NCBI RefSeq assembly: GCF_033446605.1
Contig: NZ_JAWQUO010000025.1
Coordinates: forward strand, 1 to 64,000
Origin: Iodobacter sp025352645
GTDB taxonomy: Bacteria; Pseudomonadota; Gammaproteobacteria; Burkholderiales; Chitinibacteraceae
Direction: 5' to 3'
Length of the DNA: 64,000 bases
Part shown: positions 50,212 through 59,637 of the stretch, piece after piece
Position numbering within the stretch: the stretch's first letter is position 1
Layout of the letters: each line of letters starts with the position of its first letter
The notes under the pieces: generated by a model
Told to the model about the DNA's origin: nothing
What the model saw: the letters and a program-made list of their open reading frames with translations, nothing else
Databases searched by the model: none
Translations under genes and position numbers: made by a program

Positions 50212-52917
50212 ATGAAATATCAAGCACTTCTGAGTACGCTGATCCTTGCCCTAATGACGGGCTGTGGAGGTGGTGGTTCTGATTCATCTAGCACCGCTTC
50301 ATCTACGGCCAGTGTGTCTAGCAACGATGTCGCTTTAATTGCCACCGCCGTTAAAAATGGCAGCGTGGCAGGCTTAAGCACGGCCCAGCGTGAGCCACTA
50401 TTACAGCAGGCTTTAGCGCTGGCTAAGCGTTATCAGCAGCAGCAAAATGCCGCGCTGGGCGATATTTATGGCACTGCCAATCTTGATTTAACGCTGAATA
50501 TTGGCAAAAACAGTAATCAGATTGGCATTGGCTTGTCGACCATTGCCAGCCCGTTGATCAGCTCGGACGAGGGCCGTGGCATGGCGGCGATTGCGCAATA
50601 TGGCAAGGGACGTGGCTTAGCTTATGGTGCCGATGTTTTAAGCTGGATGGCCGCTCAGTCAGCAGAAAACCAGCACTACCCCTTATTTAACCGCGCTTTT
50701 AATTGGGTGCTGACTGGCAAGGCTGCTGGCCCGCTGCCTGCCACAGTGAAATTTGCAACTGCAGGCTACGACGCTAAAACCGTGACTAAGCTGTTAAGCC
50801 GTATGGGGGCCGCCTCTACCAGCTGTGATCTGGCCGTGGATAGCTGCGGGCAGGATGCGGATGTATTGATTTATGGCGGGGCAGTTAAAGATGATGCGGC
50901 GTTGCTTAGCCAAGTGCGTCATTATTTAAGTAGCGGTAAAGCGGTTATTTATATGCACCCAAATTGGGGCGATTCTGCAGGCGGGCGTAAAGTCTTGCAG
51001 GGCCTAGGTATGAGTTTGGGCGGCTATGGCGGTAATTATTTTGCCAGCACCGCCGGCACATCGGTGGGCAATAGCCGCACCTTGAGTGATGTGTTGAAAG
51101 CGGGCGATAAGATGTCGCCGCTGGTGCAGGCCATTTCACAAATGAGCAGCAGTAGTTTAAGCCTTGATCTGAGCAAAGATAGCGCATCCACTGATGCTAT
51201 TACGGCCTTACACAACGAGCTGGCTACTCAGCAAAGCGCTGGTGTTGATATTTTTGCTGAGCCGGTTAGCGATCTGCATCAGCTGCTGGTGCTATGGGCC
51301 GATTTATATCGCCCCGATATCGTCTACGGCAAAATTAATCGTGAGACGCAGCCCGCTGAGTTTTTGCGCACCTACGCTACCGATTCATGGCTGGTGTTTA
51401 ACCGTGCCAGTACCACGGTGGCCAAAGCGGGGCAAGGGGACTTTATGCCGGTAGCAGCACAAAGCCTGCCGGTGAGTAGTAGCGCTGAAACGATTGAAGT
51501 CACCATTGCGCAAACAGATGGCACTACCGCCATTGGACGTGCAGCGGTGCCAGGCCAGCCGCTGTATATCGAAGTAAGCGGTGGCAACGGCAAGCTGGCC
51601 GTGCAAACCAACTACCTGCGTACCTGGGGTAACCCGCTGGTCGATGCGGTGAGCGAAGGCTATAAGCGGCCACGCCGCCCGCATTCATTCAGTATTCCAC
51701 TAAAAACCAGTGGTGAAACTGTGTTTGTTACATCATCTGGTGGCCCGCTGTATCTGAATTACAGTGGCGCAACGCCTGGTCAAAGCGTCACGCTAAAGAT
51801 TCGTGGCGCAGCCAAATACGCACATTTTGATTTTACTAAGCCGCAAAGCGATGCCGAGGTTAATGAAGCCGTGGCGGCCTTAAAGCGTAAGGATTTTGGC
51901 TGGCAGACAGCTAAGTTTACCGGTGGTGAAATTCAGCAAACCACGGCCTACGCGATTGAGGCGATGGGCAGCCTGGATCCAAAAGTCTATATCGTCGATC
52001 AAATCAAAGGCATGTTGTTCGATTCAAATCATATCGCCAATGGCTATAGCAATATGCCGATGTCGAGCAATGTAGCCACGCTGTGTACGTCTGTAGGCTG
52101 GACGTGTGATGGGCTGGTTCACCGTGCGCCGGGCGTGCAGCATTTTGTGGGCTGGATTGCTGCCTGCGGCTATCTCTGCTCCGGTAATCCCTCTGATGGC
52201 TACGCCGGAATCAGCGGTACCGGCTGGGGCCATGCGCACGAGCTGGGCCACAATACCGTGCAACGGGTAATGCATATTGAGCTGAACGGCAAGGGCTGCT
52301 TGGTGGAGTGTGATAACAATATTCTGGCCAGCGCCCATATGATGCGTCAGTACGCATTGATTGGCCTAGATAATGGCCATATCACTGATCACCCAGCGCT
52401 CTATCAGTACATTGTAGAAAACCGGAAAAGTGGGAAAACTGGCGAAGCACAGCGCGCTGATATGGAAGCACGCCTGTGGGGCGGTGAATCGCAAGACCCA
52501 ATGCGGGCGGTGCATTTTCAGCTGGCTTTTTTATTCAGCAAATATCGTGCTAAAGAAGCCGTACCTAGCATGCAGGCCAGCATGGATTATTTTACCTTGC
52601 TGACCAAGGCGGATCGTTTAGTTAGCAAGGAGTGGGCCGCTGGCAACAAATATGGCATGAGCCGCTATGCAAATAACACCATCAGCAATCATGAGCTGAT
52701 CTATGTGCTGAGCTCTAAAATCATCGGCCAAGACGTGCGTAAAATCTTTGCTATGTATGGCTTGCCGCTCAGCCAAACGGCGCTTGATTCGGTGGCGGAC
52801 TTGCAGCTGCCTGTGGCAACAGAGCAGTTTTATGCGCTGGCGCAGAAGAAATTCAATCAAGTCTCAACGGGAAAATGGCTGGATTTATCAACCACCAGCC
52901 CAGCTTATCCGCTGTAA
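50212..52917 (+). CDS. ImpA-family secreted zinc metalloprotease (lipoprotein)
   Basis: A 901-residue exported protease. The lipobox LMTGC (Cys18) and a Gly/Ser-rich linker indicate an outer-membrane lipoprotein. A long N-terminal part has the ImpA-type blocks (DEGRGMAAIAQYGKGRGLAYGADVL, YMHPNWGDSAGGRKVL, in parts). The zinc motif is HELGH (676-680) with HNTVQRVMHIEL after it; the family resembles M60/M88 gluzincins. Pseudomonas ImpA cuts next to O-glycans on mucin-like proteins, so this one may attack host or environmental glycoproteins. It stands alone, with a stem-loop in its leader. Confidence 0.88.
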   Translation: MKYQALLSTLILALMTGCGGGGSDSSSTASSTASVSSNDVALIATAVKNGSVAGLSTAQREPLLQQALALAKRYQQQQNAALGDIYGTANLDLTLNIGKNSNQIGIGLSTIASPLISSDEGRGMAAIAQYGKGRGLAYGADVLSWMAAQSAENQHYPLFNRAFNWVLTGKAAGPLPATVKFATAGYDAKTVTKLLSRMGAASTSCDLAVDSCGQDADVLIYGGAVKDDAALLSQVRHYLSSGKAVIYMHPNWGDSAGGRKVLQGLGMSLGGYGGNYFASTAGTSVGNSRTLSDVLKAGDKMSPLVQAISQMSSSSLSLDLSKDSASTDAITALHNELATQQSAGVDIFAEPVSDLHQLLVLWADLYRPDIVYGKINRETQPAEFLRTYATDSWLVFNRASTTVAKAGQGDFMPVAAQSLPVSSSAETIEVTIAQTDGTTAIGRAAVPGQPLYIEVSGGNGKLAVQTNYLRTWGNPLVDAVSEGYKRPRRPHSFSIPLKTSGETVFVTSSGGPLYLNYSGATPGQSVTLKIRGAAKYAHFDFTKPQSDAEVNEAVAALKRKDFGWQTAKFTGGEIQQTTAYAIEAMGSLDPKVYIVDQIKGMLFDSNHIANGYSNMPMSSNVATLCTSVGWTCDGLVHRAPGVQHFVGWIAACGYLCSGNPSDGYAGISGTGWGHAHELGHNTVQRVMHIELNGKGCLVECDNNILASAHMMRQYALIGLDNGHITDHPALYQYIVENRKSGKTGEAQRADMEARLWGGESQDPMRAVHFQLAFLFSKYRAKEAVPSMQASMDYFTLLTKADRLVSKEWAAGNKYGMSRYANNTISNHELIYVLSSKIIGQDVRKIFAMYGLPLSQTALDSVADLQLPVATEQFYALAQKKFNQVSTGKWLDLSTTSPAYPL

Positions 52918-53077
52918 ATGACCGCTGCGATAGCCCAATGCATGCGTGGGTTATCGTAGCGCTCTGGCTAAATATCCACAAAGCAGGCCATTCTGGGCAC
53001 GATGTTATGGCATGGCGGTGCAAATTAACCGCGCCTTATGCTCAGTAAAAATTTGTGTTTGTTTTGACTATTAGCGG

Positions 53078-55333
53078 CTAAAACGCCGCACTGGCCTGCT
53101 GCCAATAATGGCGGTGGGCTCTTCGCCAGCTGCTGAGCTTTATTTCTTTATCCACATCAAAAATCAGCGCGCCTTCTTGATCTGTGCGTAAGTTGATTGC
53201 TTGGGCGGCGGCGTAGCGTGCGGTGATTTCTGGCTTGGGGTGGCCAAAGCGGTTTAAATAGCCAGCTGAAAAAACAGCATAGTGTGGCGTTGTTGTCTCT
53301 ACAAAGGCTAAGGACGACGATGATTTACTGCCGTGGTGTGGCACCAGCAGAATATCGATTTTTCCCAAGCCCTGATTAATCAGCTCGGCTTCTTCATGGA
53401 TGCCGATATCAGCGGGGATGAGCGCAGTATGCTGATCATTTTCGATCAGTAGAGAGCAGCCGCGGGCGTTATCGGTGCTGGCGGCGTAGGCCGGATCGGG
53501 CCAGATAAAGCGAAAGCGCACTCCATCCCAAACCCAGCTTTTGCCAAGCTGGCAGTGTTGCCGGTTGATATGCAGTGAGGCGAAGAGGGGATGATCGTCG
53601 GGCAGGCTATGCCAGATGGTTTGGATGGGGATATTTTTGAGTAGCGGCGGGGCCGCGCCAATATGATCCATATCGTTGTGGGATAACACCAGTGCATCGA
53701 GCTGACGAATGCTCTGACTGCGTAAGGCAGGCAGCAGCACGCGCTCACCGTTTGGTAGCTGGCCAGTATCAAATAGCAACTGATGCTTGGCTGTTTGTAC
53801 TAATACGGCCAAGCCTTGGCCCACATCCAGCACGGTAAGCCGGTAGCTATTGGCGGCGATGTGATTGGGCGTCGGTATAAACAGCGGCAGGCAGCAAATC
53901 AGCCCCAAATGTCGCCCCGGTACACCGCGTGGCAGCAGTAATAGCATCACCCCAAATCCTGCGGGGATAAGGGTGAGCGCGGAGGGCATATTAAACGCAA
54001 GACTGGGCAAGGTGCTGCACCATTGCAGCAGGTAGTCGGTGCCCGCAAACAAGCGCTCGGCGGCGTAGAGTAGGTAGCCAAAGGGATCGAGTAGGCCAAG
54101 AAGGGCGAGCGGTGTAATCAGCACGCTCACAATAGGAATCGCAAACGCATTGGCTAAGGGTGAAACCAGCGGCAACTGCCCAAACACCACGAGCAAGATG
54201 GGGGCAGAGGCGATGGTGGCGGCGGCCTGCGTGCTGATCCACATCTGCCATTTAGCTCCTTGCCCAATTTGCCGCCCTCCCGCCCAAAGCAGCGCGCCCA
54301 CCGTCAAATAAGATAGCCAAAATCCAATGGATAACACCGCAAATGGATCAATGGCCACGGTGACGCATAAGGCGGCGGCCCAAATGGCACTGTTGGCACT
54401 GGGCTGCGCCCGCCATAGGCAGAGCGCTGCAATAGCTAGCATAAAGAGGGTGCGCTGAGTGGGCACGGCCATCCCCGCCAGTAGGCAATAGCAAAGTGCG
54501 GTAAATACGCCAGCGAGTAGTGCGGCGCGTTGGGCGGCAAAACGTGCCGCTAGATAGGGAATACGCCGCCAACATGCTTTACAGATACCCGCTGCAATCG
54601 CCGCAAGCAAAGTAATATGTAAGCCCGAGATGCTGATTAAATGGGTAATGCCCGTGGCAGCAAAGCGCTGCCATTGCTCGGAAGGAATTGCACCCTGATC
54701 ACCCACGGTGAGCGCAATCATCACGCCTTGATACGGCGCACCGGGTAGGGCCTGCTGAATTTTGCTGCGTAGCTGGGCACGAATCCGATGCAGCCAAGCA
54801 CGTTGCTCGGGTAAAAGAACCCCCGATTTTACTGTGCCCGTTGCGCCGATGCCCTGCTGCAAAAACCAGCTTTCTAAATCAAAACTCCCTGGGTTACTTT
54901 GGCCATGCACTTGTTTTAGTTTCAGTAAAAAATGCCAACGCTCACCCGCTTTGACCCTATCTGGCGCGCCATACCATTGTAATTGCAGCTTGCTGGGTAA
55001 GGGCTGGCCGCTTGATTCTGGAATAAACAAAAACCGTGTGCCAAAACGCGTAGCCTGCGGCAAATCCGTGATGTAGCCATCTACCTCAATCGGTTGCTGC
55101 TCAAGCGCTGGCTGAAGCCTATCCGCCATCCGCAGTTGCGCCCGCCAATTGGCCCAGCTAAAGCCGCAGCACATCACCGCCAGTAATAAAAAAATAAAGT
55201 GCTTACGCTGCAAGCTAAAGCAGACTAGCGCTGTGGCGATCAAGGGCCAAAGCACAGGTAGGGACGCTAGGCTTTGCAGCAGGCATATTCCACTTACAAA
55301 GCCCGCGATTAGGAGTAAATAGCGGGTCAGCAT
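53078..55333 (-). CDS. comEC: DNA uptake channel protein ComEC/Rec2
   Basis: A 751-residue inner-membrane protein that passes single-stranded DNA into the cytoplasm during natural transformation. It has the DUF4131 N-terminal part, the Competence domain (ALTVGDQGAIP, FAATGITHLISISGLHITLLA, in parts; GFWLSYLTVGALL), and a C-terminal metallo-beta-lactamase-like domain (LDVGQGLAVLVQ, LSHNDMDHIGA, LVPHHGSKSSSS). Length is normal. No other competence gene is nearby. Confidence 0.94.
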   Translation of the reverse strand: MLTRYLLLIAGFVSGICLLQSLASLPVLWPLIATALVCFSLQRKHFIFLLLAVMCCGFSWANWRAQLRMADRLQPALEQQPIEVDGYITDLPQATRFGTRFLFIPESSGQPLPSKLQLQWYGAPDRVKAGERWHFLLKLKQVHGQSNPGSFDLESWFLQQGIGATGTVKSGVLLPEQRAWLHRIRAQLRSKIQQALPGAPYQGVMIALTVGDQGAIPSEQWQRFAATGITHLISISGLHITLLAAIAAGICKACWRRIPYLAARFAAQRAALLAGVFTALCYCLLAGMAVPTQRTLFMLAIAALCLWRAQPSANSAIWAAALCVTVAIDPFAVLSIGFWLSYLTVGALLWAGGRQIGQGAKWQMWISTQAAATIASAPILLVVFGQLPLVSPLANAFAIPIVSVLITPLALLGLLDPFGYLLYAAERLFAGTDYLLQWCSTLPSLAFNMPSALTLIPAGFGVMLLLLPRGVPGRHLGLICCLPLFIPTPNHIAANSYRLTVLDVGQGLAVLVQTAKHQLLFDTGQLPNGERVLLPALRSQSIRQLDALVLSHNDMDHIGAAPPLLKNIPIQTIWHSLPDDHPLFASLHINRQHCQLGKSWVWDGVRFRFIWPDPAYAASTDNARGCSLLIENDQHTALIPADIGIHEEAELINQGLGKIDILLVPHHGSKSSSSLAFVETTTPHYAVFSAGYLNRFGHPKPEITARYAAAQAINLRTDQEGALIFDVDKEIKLSSWRRAHRHYWQQASAAF

Positions 55334-55415
55334 GTTTTAGCTTAGCAGGGTAACTAGTAATAACCATTCCGATGACATAGGCTATTGAAAGCGCTCTAGC
55401 AAAAGGATGTGGCAA

Positions 55416-56072
55416 ATGTATCAATTGCATATAGGTAGCAAAAATTACTCTTCTTGGTCTTTGCGTCCTTGGCTGTTACTGAAGCATTTTAATATCGATT
55501 TTATTGAAAAAAGCGCGCCCTTGCTGGGGGAGTGTGAGTATCGGGAATACATTGAGAGTGGCCTGTATCCCTGCTTATATGACCAAGAATTTAATGTTTG
55601 GGATAGCTTGGCCATTGCAGAGTATTTAGCCGAAAAACACCCTGAGATGTGGCCAAAGGAAGTGCAAGCAAGGGCGAGGGCGCGAAGTATTTCAGCTGAA
55701 ATGCATTCAGGCTTTACCAGCTTACGTAGCCTAATGCCGATGAATATTAAATTGCGCGCTCAAGGTGGCGAGCTAGTCATGAATGTAAAGCACGATGTTG
55801 AGCGAATCTGCTTTTTGTGGCGAGAGGCGCGTCGCTACGCCACGGCTGGGCATTATTTGTTTGGTGATTTTTCAATTGTGGATGCAATGTTTGCCCCCGT
55901 TGTTTGGCGTTTTCATTGCTATAACGTGGCCTTGCCCGATGATGCGGCTATTTATTGCGAATGGATGCTGGCTCACCCCGCAATGCGTGAGTGGGAGAAG
56001 TCGGCATTGCTAGAAACCTTAGTCCTCCCGCAGCAGGATATGTTGCTTGAAGCCTTTGGCGGCCGCAGATAG
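55416..56072 (+). CDS. Glutathione S-transferase family protein
   Basis: A 218-residue GST with N-terminal SKNYSSWSLRPWLLLK and DSLAIAEYLAEKHP, a group distinct from the GST at 33434. The Ser/Tyr in NYSSWSLRP is the usual glutathione-activating position. I start at ATG 55416 (MYQLHIG), nine bases after AAAGG; the ATG at 55407 overlaps that site. The substrate is unknown. Confidence 0.88.
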   Translation: MYQLHIGSKNYSSWSLRPWLLLKHFNIDFIEKSAPLLGECEYREYIESGLYPCLYDQEFNVWDSLAIAEYLAEKHPEMWPKEVQARARARSISAEMHSGFTSLRSLMPMNIKLRAQGGELVMNVKHDVERICFLWREARRYATAGHYLFGDFSIVDAMFAPVVWRFHCYNVALPDDAAIYCEWMLAHPAMREWEKSALLETLVLPQQDMLLEAFGGRR

Positions 56073-56186
56073 CCAGCCAGTGCCGCTTGAGTCATACGTC
56101 AACAGGCCCTAGTGCTGTGAAAAATTGGCTGTAGCAAACTGTTCTTTGTTTGGTTTCTAAAGCAACAGCCTGATAAACTTCGCTCC

Positions 56187-57362
56187 ATGGAAAATTTTGA
56201 CGCAGATGTCATCATCGTAGGTGGCGGTTTGGTAGGAAGTGCCTTAGCTTTGGCGCTGAAACAGACTAGCCTTACGGTCATGCTAATAGAAGGCCGCCAG
56301 CCCGCTTGGGATTGGCCACTAGAGTCTTGGGACCAGCGCATTTATGCCATTAGCCGTGCTAGCCGGCAATTATTGCAGCGGATTGGTGCGTGGCAACAGA
56401 TGGATGCCACGCGTTTACAAGCTACATCTGCGATGAAAATATTTGGCGATGCTCATGCCGCCTCTTTACAATTTAATGCACTGGAAGCAGGCGTGGATGA
56501 GCTGGCTTTTATGCTAGAAAACCGCGAACTGCAAAAAGCACTATGGGCTGGTCTTGCCGATTGTAGCCATATCCAAATTATTGCACCTGCTACGCCTAGC
56601 TTACTTAATGTGGATGAGCGTGGGGCTACGCTTAGTCTAAGCGATGGACGTCAATTGCGTGCGCGTTTGGTGGTGGGGGCGGATGGTGCAAATTCTTGGG
56701 TGCGTAGTCAGCTAGGAATTGAGCCACAGGTCACGCCGTATCAGCAGTTTGGCGTGGTGGCTAATTTCACAATTGAAAAGCCGCATCTTAGCGTGGCGCA
56801 TCAATGGTTTATGCCCGATAGCATCTTGGCTTGGTTGCCATTGGCAGGTCATCGCATGTCGATGGTTTGGTCTTGTAATGATGCCAAGCGAGCTGAATTA
56901 ATGGCGCTATCTCCTGAAGCGCTGTGCCAGCATGTTGCCGCAGCAGGCGGGGCACGTTTAGGGGCTTTGCAACTGATAACAGCACCAGCAGCTTTTCCTC
57001 TGCGCTTAAATCAATTGCCGCATACCGTGAGCGATAAGGTGGTGCTGATTGGCGATGCCGCGCACACCGTCCACCCCTTAGCAGGGCAGGGCGTAAATTT
57101 AGGTTTTGGTGATGTGGCTGAATTAGCGGCATTATTGGCACAAACGCCGGTTAATCAAATTGGTGATTATTTATTGTTGCGTCGCTATGAACGTGCGCGC
57201 AGTGAAGCGGTCTACACTATGCAAAGTGTGTGTCATGGTTTACAAAAATTATTTAATAACACCAATCCCCTGCTAAAAACTTTACGGAATCTAGGCTTAG
57301 GGGCCACTAACCAATTACCATGGCTAAAAAGACAATTGATTCGCCATGCAATGGATGCTTAG
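56187..57362 (+). CDS. UbiH/UbiF/COQ6-family FAD-dependent hydroxylase
   Basis: A 391-residue flavoprotein monooxygenase. FAD motifs: GGGLVGSALALAL near residue 12, LVVGADGANSWVR near 160, and VVLIGDAAHTVHPLAGQGVNLGFGD near 285. The family hydroxylates the ubiquinone ring; which carbon (UbiH, UbiF, UbiI or the broader UbiM of Neisseriales) cannot be decided by eye. The dsbC start lies just past its stop. Confidence 0.9.
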   Translation: MENFDADVIIVGGGLVGSALALALKQTSLTVMLIEGRQPAWDWPLESWDQRIYAISRASRQLLQRIGAWQQMDATRLQATSAMKIFGDAHAASLQFNALEAGVDELAFMLENRELQKALWAGLADCSHIQIIAPATPSLLNVDERGATLSLSDGRQLRARLVVGADGANSWVRSQLGIEPQVTPYQQFGVVANFTIEKPHLSVAHQWFMPDSILAWLPLAGHRMSMVWSCNDAKRAELMALSPEALCQHVAAAGGARLGALQLITAPAAFPLRLNQLPHTVSDKVVLIGDAAHTVHPLAGQGVNLGFGDVAELAALLAQTPVNQIGDYLLLRRYERARSEAVYTMQSVCHGLQKLFNNTNPLLKTLRNLGLGATNQLPWLKRQLIRHAMDA

Positions 57363-57369
57363 GATATTT

Positions 57370-58098
57370 ATGAAAATGAAGTCTATTACTCAAGTTTTGA
57401 TTGCTGCTGGTTTTTTAGCCTTAACGGCTTGCTCTGCATCGGCAGATAATTCTATTTCCCAGCTTAAGCAAAAGCTGGCAAAGCAATTACCTGGCCGTGA
57501 AATTACCTCGATCAATACCACGCCAATGAAAGGTATTTACGAGGTAGTGATTGCAAAGCGGCAGATTGTGTATACCGATGCTAAGGGTGAATATATCTTG
57601 GCTGGGGATATGATTGATTTGGCTAAAAAATCTAGCCTAACAGAGCAGCGTGCTGCTGAATTACAAAAAACAGATTTTAGCAAACTTCCTTTAGAGCAAG
57701 CCTTTAAAGAAGTGCGCGGCGATGGCTCCCGCGTGTTGGCGGTGTTTTCTGATCCAGATTGCCCTTATTGCAAACGCTTAGAGCGTGAAAGCTTAAATGG
57801 CATTACTAATGTCACCATTTATACCTTCTTAATGCCATTAAGCATTCATCCAGATGCAGAGCGTAAATCAAAAGTGATTTGGTGTGCTGCGGATAAACAA
57901 GCGGCTTGGAGCAATTTAATGCTTAAAGATCAAATGCTTGAAGGAAAATCAGATTGCGAAAACCCAGTTGAAAAGAATATGAAACTGGCAGAAACTCTAG
58001 GCATTAGCGGTACGCCTGCGCTGATTTTTAAATCAGGCCAGATTGTATCTGGGGCGATTCCTAAGGAGCAAATTGAGCAACTACTTGCTGCTAAGTAA
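57370..58098 (+). CDS. dsbC: Thiol:disulfide isomerase DsbC
   Basis: A 242-residue periplasmic isomerase. The signal peptide contains LTAC, so it may be a lipoprotein (Cys20). The N-terminal dimerisation domain (IYEVVIAKRQIVYTDAKGEYI, in parts) is followed by a thioredoxin domain with SDPDCPYCKRLE and cis-Pro SGTPALIF. It corrects non-native disulfides and is kept reduced by DsbD (28102). The start is ATG 57370 after AGGA, eight bases past the UbiH-like stop. A strong terminator follows. Confidence 0.94.
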   Translation: MKMKSITQVLIAAGFLALTACSASADNSISQLKQKLAKQLPGREITSINTTPMKGIYEVVIAKRQIVYTDAKGEYILAGDMIDLAKKSSLTEQRAAELQKTDFSKLPLEQAFKEVRGDGSRVLAVFSDPDCPYCKRLERESLNGITNVTIYTFLMPLSIHPDAERKSKVIWCAADKQAAWSNLMLKDQMLEGKSDCENPVEKNMKLAETLGISGTPALIFKSGQIVSGAIPKEQIEQLLAAK

Positions 58099-58112
58099 TT
58101 AAGCAATAGAAC

Positions 58113-58146
58113 AAAAGCCAAGCATCACTGCTTGGCTTTTTTTTTA
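58113..58146. terminator. Bidirectional terminator after dsbC
   Basis: AAAAGCCAAGCA and TGCTTGGCTTTT form a 12-bp stem with a four-base loop and a long T-run. It also overlaps the end of the convergent DUF3016 gene. Confidence 0.95.
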
Positions 58147-58638
58147 TTTAACTAAACGCGCCTGAAGTTTATCAAAACTTTTTCTGAGCATTTTTTCTTC
58201 ATACTGAAAGTCATCTTCTTTATTGATGCGGCTGATGCCAGACATAAAGTTGAGGTCACGAAAATTTTCTGTCCCAGAAATAATTTGCTCGTTCTGGGTA
58301 AAAGTATAAGTAAACGAGATCTTGGGGCTGTAAATATCTTTAATGACACGTACCTCATTCATCCGGCCCGCTAGCATCGGGGGGATATCACCAGCGAGGT
58401 CAAAATCAGTGACGGTGATTTCTAGCTGACTATCAGCAGGCAGTTTTTGAGCTAAATCGGCAAATACTTTTTCCATGTGCGTAAATAATCGCTGTTGAAA
58501 GCGATCTTGCTGCTCGTGGGTGGCACGAATATCTGTGTACTTGTCGGGGGCTTGCCATATTACTTTGGCATTAGCCGCCCATGCACTAGCATTAATCAAG
58601 GTGAGCAGGCCGATACTTAGAAAAATCTTTTTCATCAT
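58144..58638 (-). CDS. DUF3016 secreted protein
   Basis: A 164-residue exported protein with signal peptide (1-21, AWA|AN) and DUF3016 pattern: AKVIWQAPDKYTDIRAT, a Glu/Leu-rich helix, ITVTDFDLAGDIPP and RVIKDIYSPKISFTY. Function is unknown; members are small periplasmic proteins common in Gammaproteobacteria and Betaproteobacteria. The ribosome site AAGGAG is strong. Confidence 0.85.
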   Translation of the reverse strand: MMKKIFLSIGLLTLINASAWAANAKVIWQAPDKYTDIRATHEQQDRFQQRLFTHMEKVFADLAQKLPADSQLEITVTDFDLAGDIPPMLAGRMNEVRVIKDIYSPKISFTYTFTQNEQIISGTENFRDLNFMSGISRINKEDDFQYEEKMLRKSFDKLQARLVK

Positions 58639-58956
58639 GTTTCTCCTTTGCGTACTTCATTGAGCGTATATCTATATTGCTTAAATTAACACAATTAAAA
58701 CAGTGGCTTATATTTTATTATGCGTTTTTTAAATATGACAAAGTGCTAACTTGGAGCGTAAATAGATACAGATGATCGGTATTTCTCAGGTTTATCGAGT
58801 AAATTTAAAGTGCTTTTCTTTGTTAAACAAGTGAATTGTCTACACCACACTGCAATTGCATGTAATGATTGCTATTAGAGATGTATAACAACAAGGGTTG
58901 CCTATTTTAAGTAGCGCAGGCTATGCAAGTGTTTAACGAAAAAGGAAATCTTCAAT
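58639..58956. other. Intergenic region, no gene seen
   Basis: 318 AT-rich bases between divergent genes. Promoters for both are expected; no repeat or RNA was recognised. Confidence 0.5.
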
Positions 58957-59433
58957 ATGGATGTTTTGTACTATTGGAAAGATGTAAAAGCAGATATGGC
59001 TGCTGGACACATTGGCTGGTTTCGCTCGTCTCGTGGCAAATTGAGTGAGTTGAGCGAAAGTTTTCCTGATCGTATCTGGGTGATTAAAACCCCCACGGGT
59101 AAAAAGGGCAGTGTGCAATTATTAGCGTGCCTGCGCTGGAGCGATAAGGCTGCAGTGAAGGTGCCCGTGGTAGATGTGCAGTCGACCATTTTTTATGATC
59201 CTGCCCATGTGCAAAGTATTTGGTTTGATGGCTCCGATAGCGATGAAGCAATCGAGATGACCAGTAAATGGCTGCGTGAGCATTTTTCAGCGGCAGTGAG
59301 GGCTAATTTCCAAGGGGACAATGGGATTCATGCCCTGCGTGGAGATACCTTGCGTCAGTTAGAAAAAATCTCGCACCATTTTGCTAGCCGCCCCTTCCTT
59401 GCAGAAGAAGCAGAGGTTTTGAATAAGTCTTAA
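58957..59433 (+). CDS. Conserved hypothetical protein
   Basis: A 158-residue cytoplasmic protein. The N-terminus MDVLYYWKDVKADM and HIGWFRSSRGKLSELSESFPDRIWVIKTP look conserved and could be a small-molecule or RNA-binding beta domain (EVE/PUA-like guess). There are no catalytic motifs and no signal peptide. It has AAAGGAAA as ribosome site and stands alone upstream of rlmF. Confidence 0.6.
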   Translation: MDVLYYWKDVKADMAAGHIGWFRSSRGKLSELSESFPDRIWVIKTPTGKKGSVQLLACLRWSDKAAVKVPVVDVQSTIFYDPAHVQSIWFDGSDSDEAIEMTSKWLREHFSAAVRANFQGDNGIHALRGDTLRQLEKISHHFASRPFLAEEAEVLNKS

Positions 59434-59462
59434 ACAGCGCTATTTGCAAGCTAGCTACACCG

Positions 59463-59505
59463 CCGCTCCGGCAATTGATTTTTGCAGGAGCGGCTTTAGC
59501 CGAAA
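59463..59505. repeat. Hairpin downstream of the hypothetical gene
   Basis: GCCGCTCCGGCAA and TTGCAGGAGCGGC pair around a short loop. There is no clear T-run, so it may be a repeat rather than a terminator. Confidence 0.45.
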
Positions 59506-59637
59506 AAAACACCAACGTACTCAAGGCCAAGGCGTTGCCATCGTGCGGATAAGCTTTTATCTACATACTTAGCGCTTTGCATTCAGTACATACGCTGTTA
59601 AGGTTCGGCCAATGTTTCTCCTGTTTGGCAGTACCTT